Assembly: GCA_012932865.1 (NCBI GenBank) | Contig: SAXG01000043.1 | Coordinates: 124,001 to 188,000, forward strand | Reading direction: 5' to 3' | DNA: 64,000 bases | Origin: Amylostereum areolatum | Taxonomy: Eukaryota > Basidiomycota > Agaricomycetes > Russulales > Stereaceae | Notes under the pieces: model-generated | The model's input: the letters and a program-made list of their open reading frames with translations, nothing else | Databases searched by the model: none | What the model was told of the DNA's origin: nothing | Position numbers and translations under genes: made by a program | Shown here: piece after piece, positions 36,189 to 49,812 of the stretch | Layout of the letters: each line of letters starts with the position of its first letter | Numbering within the stretch: position 1 is the first letter of the stretch

Positions 36189-37648
36189 AGGGACGGGAGT
36201 CACATAGAAGCCATGTACCGTATCTCTTGTATTTTCTGATGGTGTTATTTCGAATGTCGGAAAAACCGGATTTAGCTGATCAGCACCTTACGGAAATCTG
36301 ACGACAGCTGACGGTTTCGGACGACTTATCTGAACTCGTGAGTGGTGCTCAGCCCATGATCAGCCGCTGGCAAGTGGCTGCAAGGTGGTGCCGTGAAGGT
36401 AATAATTGGTGATTCGATGACATCACCTCTGATATGCAGTGCACGTGCAAGACAGAACCGCCGGTCCGACGGCGAGAAAAATCTGCGAAGTCAAATTGCG
36501 CTTTGGGCCAGTGGTTCCCGCCACCAACTGGCGACTTATATAGCCTCTCTACGAAAGAAATTTGAGTAGCATACAGATTATATGTATAAACATGTATATA
36601 TGTATCAGAAGCCCATTTACTCGAGTGAAGACGAGAAGGAAATGAGCTACATAGCAGCCGCGGGACTCACAGACAGCCTGCACTAGCAGGGGCTGCCAGA
36701 GTCAGACACCCGTGGCTCAAACATAATTCAAAACTCGGTTGGTGTCTTTTTGCCCCACTCATAGCTATGAAATCTTAGGACACCCCACTCGGAGCCACTG
36801 GACTTGGAGCCATCTCTAGCGCTTGCTTGTAATCCCGGATCTCGGACTTGGACATCTCAGCACTTGGTCATCAAGTAAGTAGGCAAGCCGCCGGAGAGAC
36901 TCCTGATAAAGTAAGAAAATAAACATTTTCTTTGATTTCTTGCGCGACCTTATCACCCCTGATAGCCCCACAAGGTGTGGCTAGTGTTGAACAAACTATA
37001 GAGTATATTCAAATATAATCATAATAATATGCAAAAATACCATTAAATAGATGGCTGCCCATAATCGTAATTACAAGATAGGATTAGATATGGGCTACAT
37101 AATATAATATATCTACTCCAGTCAATCCTTGGCTATATACATCTGTTCTCTAAGGTCAATTTCCCCAATAGAGTCAGCAGACATAACATTGACATCAACT
37201 TTCTCATGTTTACACTGTGGACAGCCATCTCCCAGTCATCTCAGCATTTTCCAAAGCATGTTAACAAGCTTGGGGAGGCTTTAATGAGAGCTTGTATACA
37301 TATAACACTTCAGAAGCACTGATATACAATCATGTACTGTCATATCTGTCCGAGAATAGACCTGATTTGGAGTGATTTAGAGACAGGAAATGTGGGAGTA
37401 AATACAAAGTAAATATGATTAAATACGGATATGAATAAATATTCTTCTCTCCATACTCATATTTTTTCGTATCCATTATAATATGGCTCCTCAAGATATT
37501 TATTTGTATTTGTGCAACACTAGGCGTGGCTGATGCGAGTTTATCGCCCATTTTTTGAGTCTGATAACCCCCCCCTGGACCTGACGGCCTTACCAGTGCT
37601 GATAGCTAGGTATACCAAGGTATCATGTAAGTTCGATTTTTCCGACAA
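36189..37648. other. AT-richer gene-poor tract
   Basis: About 1.5 kb have distinctly lower GC than the genes around it, with no ORF of interest. The composition and the inverted repeats just downstream suggest old transposon debris, but no full element can be delimited here. Confidence 0.45.
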
Positions 37649-37759
37649 AGTTGGATCGTCCCAAGGGGTATGCGGGGCGGAAATCCCGGCACCAGCTCCC
37701 CCCGACCCTCGGAAGTTGCCGAGGCTGTTGAGCGCACTCGCCGCTTTGTCATCACTTCG
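37649..37759 (+). repeat. Inverted repeat, left arm
   Basis: About 105 bases, including CAAGGGGTATGCGGGGCGGA and CGAGGCTGTTGAGCGCACTC, recur in reverse complement at 39087-39190 with few mismatches. Similarity ends at GTCATCACTTC. The arms enclose about 1.3 kb without a supported gene. Confidence 0.75.
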
Positions 37760-38439
37760 GCCGCTCACGCTCAGCGCGCCACACGACTCTCACTTTATAA
37801 CTTAGAAAGTAAGTAATGTAGCATTCGGTCACCAGTAAGGCCTCAGGCCGTCCAAATTTTATGTAGATATGCTATGCTGAAAACTCCGTTAGCTGCCGAG
37901 ACCACTGGCAAGACAATGAACAAGACTTTTTGAAGGCTTCAAACTGAGCTGTACCAGATTTTTCTGAGGGACTCTGAGTAGATACACATTGCGGATAATA
38001 TTTACTGTGTGCGGAGACCCCGGCGCTGCTGATCATGAAGGTTATCATTGATCTGTGCTTGAAGGGTGAATGAGCCAAACCTCGAACCTAATCAGTGTAA
38101 ACACCTGCGGGTTGTAGGCTTAGCGTCGTCGTCGCGCAGGATCGAAACCTCACTGAAGTAAATGCGATCATAGGGTTAAATTTCCAGTTTCATTGGAGAT
38201 ACCCTAGTGTTGAAAGTCCGTTGGGGGGTCAGTGATCGAGTACTAACACTCAGGGCAGTGCCTAAGCTCGTGAGTGGTGGAGGCAGGAACATCCACATAA
38301 TTATATCGCGTATGGTGGAGAGCTACCTCTGGAAAATCTGTGCCGTTTTTGCGTGGAGGAGAGCGGATGGGGAGAGGGACAGGGATGGAGGCCCGGGATT
38401 ACTGCTGTAGTAGTGAGTCGTGACTGCCGAGTTGAGCAA

Positions 38440-38930
38440 GTGTCATGAACGCCTCCAAATTATATACATCGGACCTTACTTTACTATAGTTTACCATCGG
38501 ACCTCGCATCGGACTTCGCATCGCTTCGCATCACGTCCGGCCCTTCGGGCATACCGGTCTTCTCGGCTACCTCGGTCATGATCTAGACCTTGGAGTCATA
38601 CTTACCTCGCCTCGTGCTGTGACCCACTTCGTACTCCGTGGTACCCACTTCGTAGTCCGTTCTGACCCACTCCTACTCCGGCTTTGTTTGTCTTCGTTTG
38701 GGTCCTTATCCTCATGTATATAAGGGCTCACCAATCTATGAGGAGGGGTCATCTCGACCTTTTCTATTCTCCGGCTACCTGGGGGATCCTCCCTAAGTAC
38801 TGCAGGGGTAGATCCACACCTTCGTTTTACCTAGTTCATACCTCATCCTGTCCTCGTCTCTCCTCGCCTTGTACCTCGTCGCGACGTCCTGAACCTGCAT
38901 CGCAGGTAGACCGTTGCTGACAGCAAGCCA
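38440..38930 (+). repeat. Possible solo-LTR-like fragment
   Basis: The tract has imperfect short direct repeats (CCATCGGACC or close; ACCCACTTCGTA twice), then a TATATAAGGG motif near 38717 followed by pyrimidine-rich DNA, as in fungal LTR promoters. No clear terminal inverted ends, target-site duplication, or gag-pol frame was found, so this is a weak call. Confidence 0.25.
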
Positions 38931-39086
38931 TCTCGGGAAAGCAAACAAAAACTGTGCGAAGTTTACATCTCCTATAAATTTATGAACCACTTACACAGTC
39001 AGGTGAAGATATCCACAAGATGATATGGTATGGGGGCTAGTATGTAGTGGTCTTGAGAAAGTTGTGACCCTGAGACGGTGCATTGA

Positions 39087-39190
39087 AGTGATGACAAAGC
39101 GACGAGTGCGCTCAACAGCCTCGGCAACTTCCGAGGGTCGGGGGGAGCTGGTGCCGGGATTTCCGCCCCGCATACCCCTTGGATCGTCCA
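39087..39190 (-). repeat. Inverted repeat, right arm
   Basis: This is the reverse complement of 37649-37759. It directly abuts the TA-flanked element at 39196. Confidence 0.75.
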
Positions 39191-39195
39191 CTGTA

Positions 39196-39584
39196 CAGTG
39201 CCTTGCATATATTTCTAGAGGTCGCGTCGGAAGATTCTTTGTTTGTTCGACCAAACACTTCCATATGAGGCTGCAGTCGTAACGGGTGACTCTCCGTGAC
39301 TATTACGTGATGCCTGGCGAGAGGCTCACTGCCTAAATCCTTCCTTGACATTGTTCCTCCTCCCTCTTCCCTCCGACACCCTCTTATCATCATTTGAAAC
39401 CACTCACAAATCCAAGGTTTGTGTTACCTTGTGAGCATGGATCCCTGCAGGACGTGAGCCATGCATGTAACACCCATCACTCTTCAACTCGGACCGTCCC
39501 GGAGTTGCCTGTTAAGGATTTGTTTGGTCGTAACAAACAAAGAATCTCGAGGATGCGACCTCCAGAAATATATGCAAGGCACTG
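39196..39584. mobile_element. TA-flanked MITE with long terminal inverted repeats
   Basis: The element begins CAGTGCCTTGCATATATTTC and ends with the reverse complement, and the inverted similarity runs about 60 bases inward at each side. Both ends are followed by TA (39194-39195 and 39585-39586), the target-site duplication of Tc1/mariner-type elements. At 389 bases it has no room for a transposase, so it would be a non-autonomous copy. Confidence 0.7.
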
Positions 39585-39797
39585 TAAGTACCCGCGAGTG
39601 CTGGAATCAAATATTGAGTAGGAACATCCTGGAACATTATTGCGGGGGGGTCCGAAGGATCGTTATGCACGTGCACGTCCCACGGACTTGACGATGTCCG
39701 TCATCTTGAACGAAGCTCTGACGAAAGTTGGCCAGCTCTGACGTCGTTCATCCGCCGTGTACCCTCTTCAGAATCCCGCCCAATGCACACAGACGAG

Positions 39798-39805
39798 TAT
39801 AAAAG
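39798..39805 (+). promoter_or_regulatory. TATA box of the catalase gene
   Basis: TATAAAAG lies about 70 bases upstream of the catalase ATG at 39869, a typical spacing for a strongly induced fungal gene. Confidence 0.55.
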
Positions 39806-39868
39806 GATGGCCGGGTTCGCAAATTCGTCACCTTCCCCTCCTCCCTCTTCAAGTTCTTCCTCCTCGAG

Positions 39869-42362
39869 ATGGCCTTCGTCGGCCAAGCCGTCAAGCAAGT
39901 TTTCACCACCATGACCAGCACCGCTAAGGTCGTCGACTTGCAACTCGACACCGCCGTTCTTTCCTCTGATACTCGCCTTACCACCGACCATGGCGTTTTG
40001 GTATCCGACACGGACAACTGGTAGGTTGAGTTCACGGTCTCTTACTCGTCAAGTCTGACCGGAGCTTTGCAGGCTCAAAGTTACAGACGGAAAGGGCACA
40101 GGGCCATCCTTGCTCGAGGACCAGATCGGCCGCGAAAAGATCCACCGTTTTGACCACGAGCGCATTCCCGAGCGCGTCGTGCATGCTCGCGGCGCCGGCG
40201 CTCACGGTTATTTCAAAGCGTTCAAGGGCTCTGCAGCTTCCAAATACACCTACGCGCCGGTCCTCACCGATGCCTCGCGCACCACCCCTGTCTTCGTCCG
40301 TTTCAGTACCGTGCAGGGGTCTCGTGGCAGCGCCGATACCGTGCGCGACGTGCGCGGATTTGTTGTCAAGTTTTACACCGACGAGGGCAACTGGGACCTT
40401 GTCGGCAACGACATCCCCGTCTTCTTCATCCAGGACGCGATCAAGTTTCCCGACCTTGTCCACGCTGTCAAACCTGAGCCCCAAAATGAAGTACCTCAAG
40501 GCCAGTCGGCGCACAATAATTTCTGGGACTTTGCCGGGTTACAGCCGGAGAGTGCTCATATGATCTGTTGGGTGATGTCGGATCGAGGTTCGTTGATAAC
40601 TTTTGCGCTGTAACGCCGTGCTCACTGTCTCTCAGGGATACCACGGTCATACCGCATGATGCAGGGATTCGGTGTCAACACGTACACCTTACTCAACTCG
40701 TCTGGAGAACGATTCTTCGTCAAGTTTCACTTCATTCCTGAGCTTGGCGTGCACTCTTTCGTGTGGGACGAAGCACTCAAGATCGCAGGTCAGGACCCCG
40801 ACTTCCATCGCAAGGACCTCGAAGAAGCTCTCACCAACGGCGCGCCGGCCAAATGGACTCTCGCCATCCAGACGATCGCCGAGAAGGACGAACACAACTT
40901 CGCGTTCGACATCCTTGACACGACGAAGCTCTGGCCGGAGGACCTCGTGCCTTTGGAGGAGATTGGCGAGCTCGTGCTGAACAAGTCTGTCGACGAGTAC
41001 TTTCCTGAGACGGAGCAGGTCGCGTTCTGTACAAGCCACATCGTACCAGGTATCGGGTTTAGCGACGATCCGCTCCTGCAAGGCCGCAACTTCTCCTACT
41101 TCGACACCCAGATTTCTCGCCTGGGCCTGAACTGGGAACAGGTATGTCCATATGTCGGATGTATGTGCCGACGACTTCTAATCCACGACTCCTTTCCAGC
41201 TCCCCATCAATCGACCTGTATGCCCCGTTATGAACCACCAGCGCGACGGTCAACATCAGTCTCGCATCGTCAAGGGTCAAGTCAACTACTGGCCGAACCG
41301 TATGGGCCACGGCGCTCCCGTGCCACCTTCAGAAGGCGGCTACCACGAGTGAGTTTCTTCGTGTCTACTCATCTCCGAGTTAGTGGCTGACATACCCGTC
41401 TTCAGATTCGGGCAGAAGGTAGCGGGCATCAAGCAACGCGTTCGGGGCGAAAAGTTCCAGGAGCACCTCTCCCAGGCGCAGCTATTCTACAATTCGCTTA
41501 CTCCGTACAAAAAGGCGCATCTCATCGCAGCCATCTCGTTCGAGCTCCCGCCTGTGACGATCCCGTCGTGTACGAAACCTACACCAAGCTCTTGCCCAAC
41601 ATCGACTTTGAGCTCGCCCGTGCAGTCGCCACGAACGTCGGTGGCATCGTTCCGGACAAGCCCGTGCGCGAGAATCATGGCAGGACGAGTGCGCCGCTCA
41701 GTCAACTCTACTACGCGCCGAAGAAGCCCACGATCAAGTCGCGCCGCATCGCCGTGCTCATCGCTGACGGGTTCAGCGCCTCCGAGGTCACGGCCGTGCG
41801 CGCCGCGCTCAAGGCTGGTGGCGCGCTGACGTTCATTATCGCACCCCGTCGGGGTATGATCGCCAAGGAAGGCGGCGGCGACGGCCTCGGGGCGGACCAC
41901 CATTTCGAGGGCCATCGCAGCACGTTGTTCGATGCGATCTACATCCCGAACGGCGACGACAAGTTTGGGGAGACGTTGAGGAACAACGGGCGCGTGGTCC
42001 ACTGGGTGCAGGAGGCGTTTGGGCACTGCAAGGCCATCGGCGCCGTTGGAGAAGGTGGATCGCCAATTGCATCTTCACTTTCGTTGTTTCGCTAACCAAG
42101 ATCGTCAGGCATTTCCCTCGTCAAACGCGCCCTCGCACTGTCCGTACCCGAGGTCTCGCTTTCTCCCCCGAATTCGAGCTCGGTGTCGTCGTCTTACGGC
42201 GTTGTGACCACGGGCGGATACACGGTGTCGAGTGCGGTCGTTGAGGCGCTGGAGATTGCACAGGGAGGCAAAGGTTTCGTGAGCAGCTTTGCGTACGAAA
42301 TCAGTAGACATCGCTGCTACGAGCGCGAGACGGATGGGCTGGTGAGCAGGGTGGCGTACTGA
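39869..42362 (+). CDS. Large-subunit catalase with C-terminal flavodoxin/DJ-1-like domain
   Basis: A monofunctional heme catalase, which splits hydrogen peroxide. Motifs: [20 protein letters not shown] with the catalytic His, [40 protein letters not shown] and [16 protein letters not shown] with the heme-ligand Tyr. Six exons from ATG 39869: introns 40021-40072, 40588-40635, 41142-41199, 41349-41405 and about 42053-42108. After the core comes the extra domain of large-subunit (HPII-type) catalases, with [17 protein letters not shown]. The stop is TGA 42360-42362. Around 41553 one base seems missing; the two sides otherwise join as in the family. There is no signal peptide. Confidence 0.88.
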
Positions 42363-42726
42363 AGGAGGTCGAATGCCAGGAATGAAATAGTAAGTATCCT
42401 GACTTGTATCATCAGTTGTATTATTATATTATCGCATGCAAGTAACATGGATTACTTTTTTGATCAGTTGCAACTGGTCCGCTAGCGTTATAGGCCTCTT
42501 TTCTTCTCGCCACCACAACGGTTGGGATCCCATCTGCTTCAAGCTTCACCGGTGACCGGTCACCGCCCAAGTCCAAGAACAGAAAGCGCAATATCAAGGG
42601 GCTGTGTGGGTCTTCGATCATCAACCGTTTACGTTGGCATCCCTTACTGATTTTTTGGACTGAATCCTCTCGTCTCTCAATGACCTCTCAAACACTACGC
42701 AGCTACGCAAAAAAATAGAAGCGGCC

Positions 42727-44447
42727 ATGGAGATTGGAGAAATGTCAACACGCTCTGTATCCATTCCCTTGAACGCGACGGAGAAAGGGGACGACGCGGT
42801 GGCGAACCAACACGATCTGACCAAATCCTTTCCACTGGCACCTCAGGGTCACATCCACCTACTCCCTGTAGAACTTCTCTCCCTCATCCTCTGCTTGGTA
42901 TCCGGAGACCTTATCGCCGAAAATGAAGATGCAGACAGTCAAAAAACCAGGTGGCCTGGAGCAGCCGTTCTTGCCATTTGCCGTCGGTGGCGTACGGTGG
43001 CATTCGACTCGCCAATTTTTTGGTCCAATATACCCTTGACCAGCCTCGAATGGACGAAGGTTGCGCTGGAGCAGTCGAAGGACACCCCCATCGTCGTCGA
43101 TACGCGTCAATGGATGTTCTCCAAACCTTTGCAGATTGAACATGAGACGTTGCGTGTGGCGCTTCTCCACGCATCGCATGTGCGCGAGATGTACCTGGAC
43201 ATTTAAGACGAGCTCGCGGCCGGGGCTGCTTGCTCGGTTCTTTCTCGTGCAGACGCCTCACGCCTGGAAATCTTCCATTTCCAGACCTTCCGCACCAGGT
43301 CAGACCTCCTCCAGGCCGCAGATGACATTCTCAGTGGTCAAAGCCTCTCCCGCCTTCGCGATGTCTCCATCCAACAGTTATTCGTGAGCGGCGCGAGTCC
43401 CCTCCTTCAAGCCCCCCTTGTCCGCTTGTGCATAGTCAACTGTGCTTCGGTATGCGACTCCATATCGGCAATGATGGATACCCTTTCGTGCATGCCCTGT
43501 CTTCAAGAGCTCGCCATTGAAGATTCACTTCCATCCGCGCCCGGTTTTCCTCGACGACGCCAATCAGCTCCAGTGTGGACTGTCTGAGACAGATCACTCT
43601 CGACGGCGCGTGCAACGAAGTGGCGGCGGCCCTTCAGAGCATGTCATTACCCAAAGTCCACTCTTCGTCTCTGTCCGTCAGGGTCATGCACGATGAACCA
43701 GTAGACGCCCTTGCAATCCTCAAGGCGGAAATTTCATCATTTCTGGGTTCTCCGCCGCCAGGAGAAGCATTCGACTTTCTGTCGATTACTAGGGATGGCT
43801 CAATTCTTGGCATCTACGCGAGTCGTCCGACCGGAAGGACCAGCCCGACCAGGCGATCGTTTCCCGATAAACTCAACCTAATTATTCAATGGTCCAAGCA
43901 GACGACTTTGCCCATGCGTTTGGCCCAAGTTACAGCGTCCCAATGCCCCGTTCCCAATATTTCCAGCGTCAGGCATCTAAACATCTCCGCAAACATCCTT
44001 CCGTGGCGCAAAACCCTGACAAACCTACTAGCTGAGCTCACCAACGTCAAAAAGTTGCGCGTCCGCGACGACATCTTCACAGAGTCTTCTGCCCTTCCGG
44101 CTGGCCCTCTACCCCTTCTCGCCCCGACCCTTGTCGGCGACCTCCCAGAGCCCGTCCCAGCACTTGATCATCTCTTTCCTCTCTGCAAAGATGTCCGTGT
44201 TAGCCGCGTCGACTTCGACAGAGTTTTGTATTCCGGGAACACCACCTTTATCGACACTCTTGTCGAAGAGTTTGGGCAAGTCGAAGGTGGGCCGCGCCGC
44301 GACGGATGCACCATCAAGATCACGGATTGTACCCTCAGCGAGGATGCCTTGACCAAGGTTCGGAACGTGTTTGGAAAGGTGAAGTGGGATAACATCTGGG
44401 ACGGGGTTGGTGATTTCGAGAGAGTATCAGAACAGGACAGTGATTAG
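42727..44447 (+). pseudogene. F-box gene (family copy 3) with premature stop and frame break
   Basis: From ATG 42727 the protein has the family F-box (HIHLLPVELLSLILCLVSG, ICRRWRTVAFDSPIFW, SLEWTK). An in-frame TAA at 43204-43206 ends it after 159 residues, yet the same frame continues as good F-box-family sequence (LRDVSIQQLFVSG, MPCLQELAIEDSL). Around 43540-43575 a base appears to be missing. The rest then runs intact to 44447 with LDGACNEVAAALQSM and NVFGKVKWDNIWDG. Because the TAA is a substitution-type lesion in an open frame, decay is more likely here than sequencing error, though that is not excluded. Confidence 0.7.
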
Positions 44448-44711
44448 GAGAGCCTCGCTTCGTTGTTCTACAGGGTTCGCTGACCGCTACACAATTAGCT
44501 ATCGTGACACGATTGTTTAGAATCCCATGTAACTCCCTGTATGCACATGCCTGCATACGCATCCAGTTTAGAGCGAAGGATTGCGAAGAGAGCCGAAGAT
44601 GAAGTTCCGTCGTATCCGTGGGAATATGCGACGGCTTTTCCACTTTCCTGCTTGTTTTTGACCAATCCTACCACCCTCAAGTTTACTCTCGGCCTCCACT
44701 GCAAACGAACC

Positions 44712-45623
44712 ATGTCCTCTAACACCAAGATCCTCACGCGCTCACATAACATCGTCGCGTCGAAAAAACGGCAGAAGCGCGAGCAGGTCAAGGAGATCCT
44801 TTTCGACGACGATGCGCGCAGGTGCGTTCGGTCCGGTCCAGTCCAGTCCACACCACACCTCCCGAACCCGCAACTCATCGCACGTATCTGACATACGCAG
44901 GGAGTTCCTGACTGGATTTCATAAGCGAAACCTGCAGAAGAAGGAGGCGGGGAAGAAGAGGGCGATCGAGAGGGAGAAGCAGGAGAGGCTCGAGATGCGG
45001 CGGGAGGTGCGTCCTTCGTCCCTAGCGATCGCGAAATGCTTCGCTAACCCGCATCCGATGCGCGCCATCGTTCTAATATAGAAACGACGCATGCTCGCAG
45101 AAAAGGCCGCAGAGAACGCTGCCAAAGTCGAGGGCGCGTACGGTGGGGCCGTTCTCGGTGCGTCCACCATTTTCTCTTTGTCCCCCCTATCATCTCAAAG
45201 TAGTTCGACCTTGCATCAGACGATGGTGGCGATGACGACGACGACGACGAGGAGTGGAAGGGCATCGGTTCCTCAAAATCACGGGGGAAAGAGCGCGAGG
45301 ACGAGTACTCGGACGAAGAACAGCTCGCGACCGTCACCGTTGTCGAGGATTTCGACCCCAGCACGCTCATCCACGGCCCACCACCACCCTTCGCCGACCC
45401 CTCATCTACCACAGCACCTGCGGCTCCCTCTAAACCTCCGTCAAAGCAGCCTAAACCCCAGGGGGTGCGCGTGGACGTGAAGACGAAGACGAAGCCGAAG
45501 AAAATACGATACGAGACTAAGGCGGCGCGTAAGGCGGAGAAGGGCAAGCAGCATGCGAGGAGGACGGAGAAGGCGGAGCGGGCGGGTGGGAAGGCGTCGA
45601 GGAAGAGTGTGAGACGGAAGTGA
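44712..45623 (+). CDS. RRP17: Ribosomal RNA-processing protein 17 (NOL12 family)
   Basis: Rrp17/NOL12 is a nucleolar 5'-3' exonuclease-type factor in 5' end processing of pre-60S rRNA. The family signature is present: EILFDDDARREFLTGFHKRN, then QKKEAGKKRAIEREKQERLE, a long basic helix. Introns 44822-44900 and 45007-45081 are clean. A third intron near 45148-45200 leads to an acidic Asp-rich stretch (SDDGGDDDDDEEWKG); its exact ends are unsure. The C-terminus is Lys/Arg-rich, as expected for a nucleolar RNA-binding protein. Stop TGA 45621-45623. It is convergent with the polyubiquitin gene. Confidence 0.78.
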
Positions 45624-45864
45624 GAGCGTTGGGACACCAGCCTCCTTGTGCTCATTGCATGTCTGCCACGCATATATCCTCATTCCTACATTCAACATAA
45701 TAATCGCCCAAAGGACTCATGCCATCCGACAACAGCTCTTCCATAGTAAACATGAACGACAGTGTATTCGTGAATAGTCATGACATGTAGTACAACAACG
45801 ACGGGTACAATCTCCTCAACAACGTGCAACGACAACGACCCTCATCGACATAGCGACTAACAAC

Positions 45865-47113
<1,249 letters not shown>

Positions 47114-48099
47114 CCATAGGTCACGTCCCGTTATTTCCCGTCACACGTCACGACCCAATGATGCTTTTCTGAAGCTCTGACGAAGTCCTGAGTCTGACTC
47201 CACCATTGTACGCCATCCCGACGCCATCCTTCGGCTTCAGAATCATATTCGCATTTCATGGTGCTCGAACTCTAACGCCTGTGGGAACTTTACCGCCGGA
47301 GAGACAGTCATAAGGTGCGTCACCTACTACTTAGAGCACCGCAAAGCCGTGTTCACCCGAGCTATCTAGTAAAATCAGACCGACTGGGCCCACTGCGCGC
47401 CTCGACCCACGATGCTCTGGTTCTATTCTATAGGCGTAAAACGGTCAGCTGAGAAACTCGCTCGGCAAACCGCCCCTTCCGGGCATTTCCCCAACAGCAG
47501 GTTTTAAGAATGTTACGCGGCGGTGGGAGGGACGATGATGAGCGCGTTATGTTTGCAAAGCGGAAAACGACTGCGACATACGTGTGCCGAGATGCAGGAT
47601 GGACATGCAGACGGGTGCGTGCAGCGAGAGCGACGCTTATCTTGGACCGGGTGTGTACGATTTCTAAGGGTGTTTTCCCTTGCCGTCGACGAAGCGTGTG
47701 GTTTTCTGCGTTTCGGATCCTCGATCTCCTTGCTTCCTCTCTCCAACAGCTCATTGGAACGTGTACGATCTTGTCGTGTTCAAAGTACGTATCTGGGCCA
47801 AGGTTCGCAAGGAACCACGTGCACCCGATCGCGTCGCCTCGTCGACTGAATAAACGCCCTCGTGGTGTTTCCGCTATGTCCCCATGGTCGATGCAAACTC
47901 GCTGTTGGCGACTGAGATGTCGGTACGTGTTTTCTATGGCCTGACATCCCATCCGAACACACTGTTCCGCAACAAATATTGGTGTCAAAAGATGACCTGT
48001 ACGAAACTCGCATGCACGCTGTGCATGTGCGATAACTCGATGGCTATAAGATGTGGTGCGCTTCCCATCTTCCTTTCTGCAGAAACGTCCCCCCATACA
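47114..48099. other. Divergent intergenic region
   Basis: Nearly 1 kb lies between the polyubiquitin promoter and the seven-TM gene. Several ORFs of 60-230 codons occur on both strands but overlap one another and show no domain or intron logic. Confidence 0.5.
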
Positions 48100-49650
48100 A
48101 TGTCCGCCGGTCTCGACGCTGAACAAGTTGCCACAGCCCGCCTTGACTTGGCCAACGTGACCAACCAGCGCGTGTTCCCCGTGCTCCTTGAGACGGCTGT
48201 GTTCGGTAAGGACCTCGTCATCACATACATTGTTCCAGAATGGGCGAATTTGCTTTCGCAGCGTTCCTCAGCGTTCTTATCTGCGTGTCCAGCTACTTGT
48301 TGATGTACGTCTCTGTTGTCCGTCATCATGATCACCTAGGTGGGTACTGATGATGTATTAGCTCGAAGGGGCTTCACGATCGGCCCAATCGTTTCATGTT
48401 TGCCCTAACTCTTGTAGTCTATGCTCTGTCGGCTACACAGTGGGGTATCGATGTGGCCATCATGTGGAACGACCTGAACAAGTTGATCCCTCTGGACCTT
48501 ACGGGCGTCGAAGGCACCGCGCCTACGAACGATCGCAATTTCTATATCCAGTTCGCGGAAGATCCTCTGGGTGCGCTGAACGTGCGTCCCTCCGTAAATT
48601 CTGTACCACCATCGCCTGAACCTACTCTTTTTTTGTCGCCAGTTCATTTTGGCGGATTGCGTTGCTCTATGGCGAGCATGCGCTGTCTGGGGTATGCGCA
48701 AAGGCATGGTCATATCCTCCGCCATCGTCGTCGTTATATTAGTTGGTACGTCGTCCTACTCCCCTACGCTTCCTTCGGGTTTATGACAACAACCTCGGCA
48801 GGATCGTGGGTGGTGTTCCTCGTGGCACAGGCGGCGCAGTCCTTGCCTTCAGCGCCTGCGTCGATTCAGGTCTGGACAGATAGCAACACCATCATCGCCC
48901 TTGAGACCTTCAGCTACACATTCACGGCCGCGGCGAACATCCTTCCAACAGCTATGATCGCGTATAAAGCTTGGTCGGTGGAAAGCTGGCGTTCACACCA
49001 TCATCATGACGCGACTGACTCGTTCACATAACCCAGGAAACACAGGCGCGATGTTCGTCTCCTATGGAGCGACCGCTCCAAAAGGTCTGCTGTAGAAGCG
49101 GCATTCGTATTGCTCATCGAGTCCGGCGTCCTTTATTCCATGTTCTGGGTGCGCCCGTTTTCTTTTCCTTCTATGAAGTCCGAAGCTCATGTGTATCTGC
49201 TTCCATTGCAGATCGTCTCTGCCGTCGTAGACGCATTGTCGCACACAACCACTATCATAGTCGAAGTGTACTGGGACATAATGATCAGTCAAGTATCGGT
49301 CAGTGAATCGAGCATGCATCGTTTCAGGTTCACGGTGGCTGACGCAGCGTCTCCAGGGAATATACCTCACCTTGGTCATCATCCTCGTCGCACTTCAAAA
49401 GTCCCATCTTGAGCAGATCTCAAACGGGCGATCGGGAGCGGGGGCCTCTCTGCCTTTCTCCGTCCGCGTTCCACAGACAACGACAGGACAGACCGCCGGC
49501 GGGGCACAACCCTCCATCCATGTTACAATTCAGGACGCCCATGACACCGCCGACCTCGTGCGTGATGTCGTGGGCAGAGAAGGGACGGTTTCTTTTCGAG
49601 AAGACAACAGTGACGTAGAACGTGGAAAACTCGACGAGAAGAGTAGGTAG
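48100..49650 (+). CDS. Fungal seven-TM integral membrane protein (receptor-like)
   Basis: A polytopic membrane protein typical of a large basidiomycete family of unknown function: MFALTLVVYALSATQWGIDV, an extracellular-type loop, then ADCVALWRACAVWGMRKGMV with the family W-R-x-W-like pattern, VVFLVAQAAQSL, TFTAAANILPTAMIAYKAW, EAAFVLLIESGVLYSMFW and GIYLTLVIILVALQ, followed by a hydrophilic tail. About eight exons from ATG 48100; introns 48206-48261, 48305-48361 and 48582-48642 are exact, and a final intron of about 50 bases precedes the last TM. Stop TAG at 49650. Receptor activity is an inference from topology only. Confidence 0.78.
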
Positions 49651-49812
49651 CGCCGCTGACGCTCGGCGATTTCCCGAAACCTCGTCCTCCACCATATCTT
49701 GAATATAGTTTAGCGTGGCGAAAGTTGTTTTTTCCGACGCAATGTCCATCAGCTCTGTCCGCTCTCAAACAACCTCCTTCAGGCCTTATTACTGTCACGC
49801 ACATGTGAGCGC

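Noticed and set aside
4568..43575. Programmed +1 frameshifting as an explanation for frame breaks
   Set aside because: The breaks share no slippery sequence or stop-codon context, occur in both directions and affect housekeeping genes; sequence error or decay is simpler.
47428..48126. Minus-strand ORF of 232 codons before the seven-TM gene
   Set aside because: No domain and no conserved features; competing ORFs of similar length overlap it.
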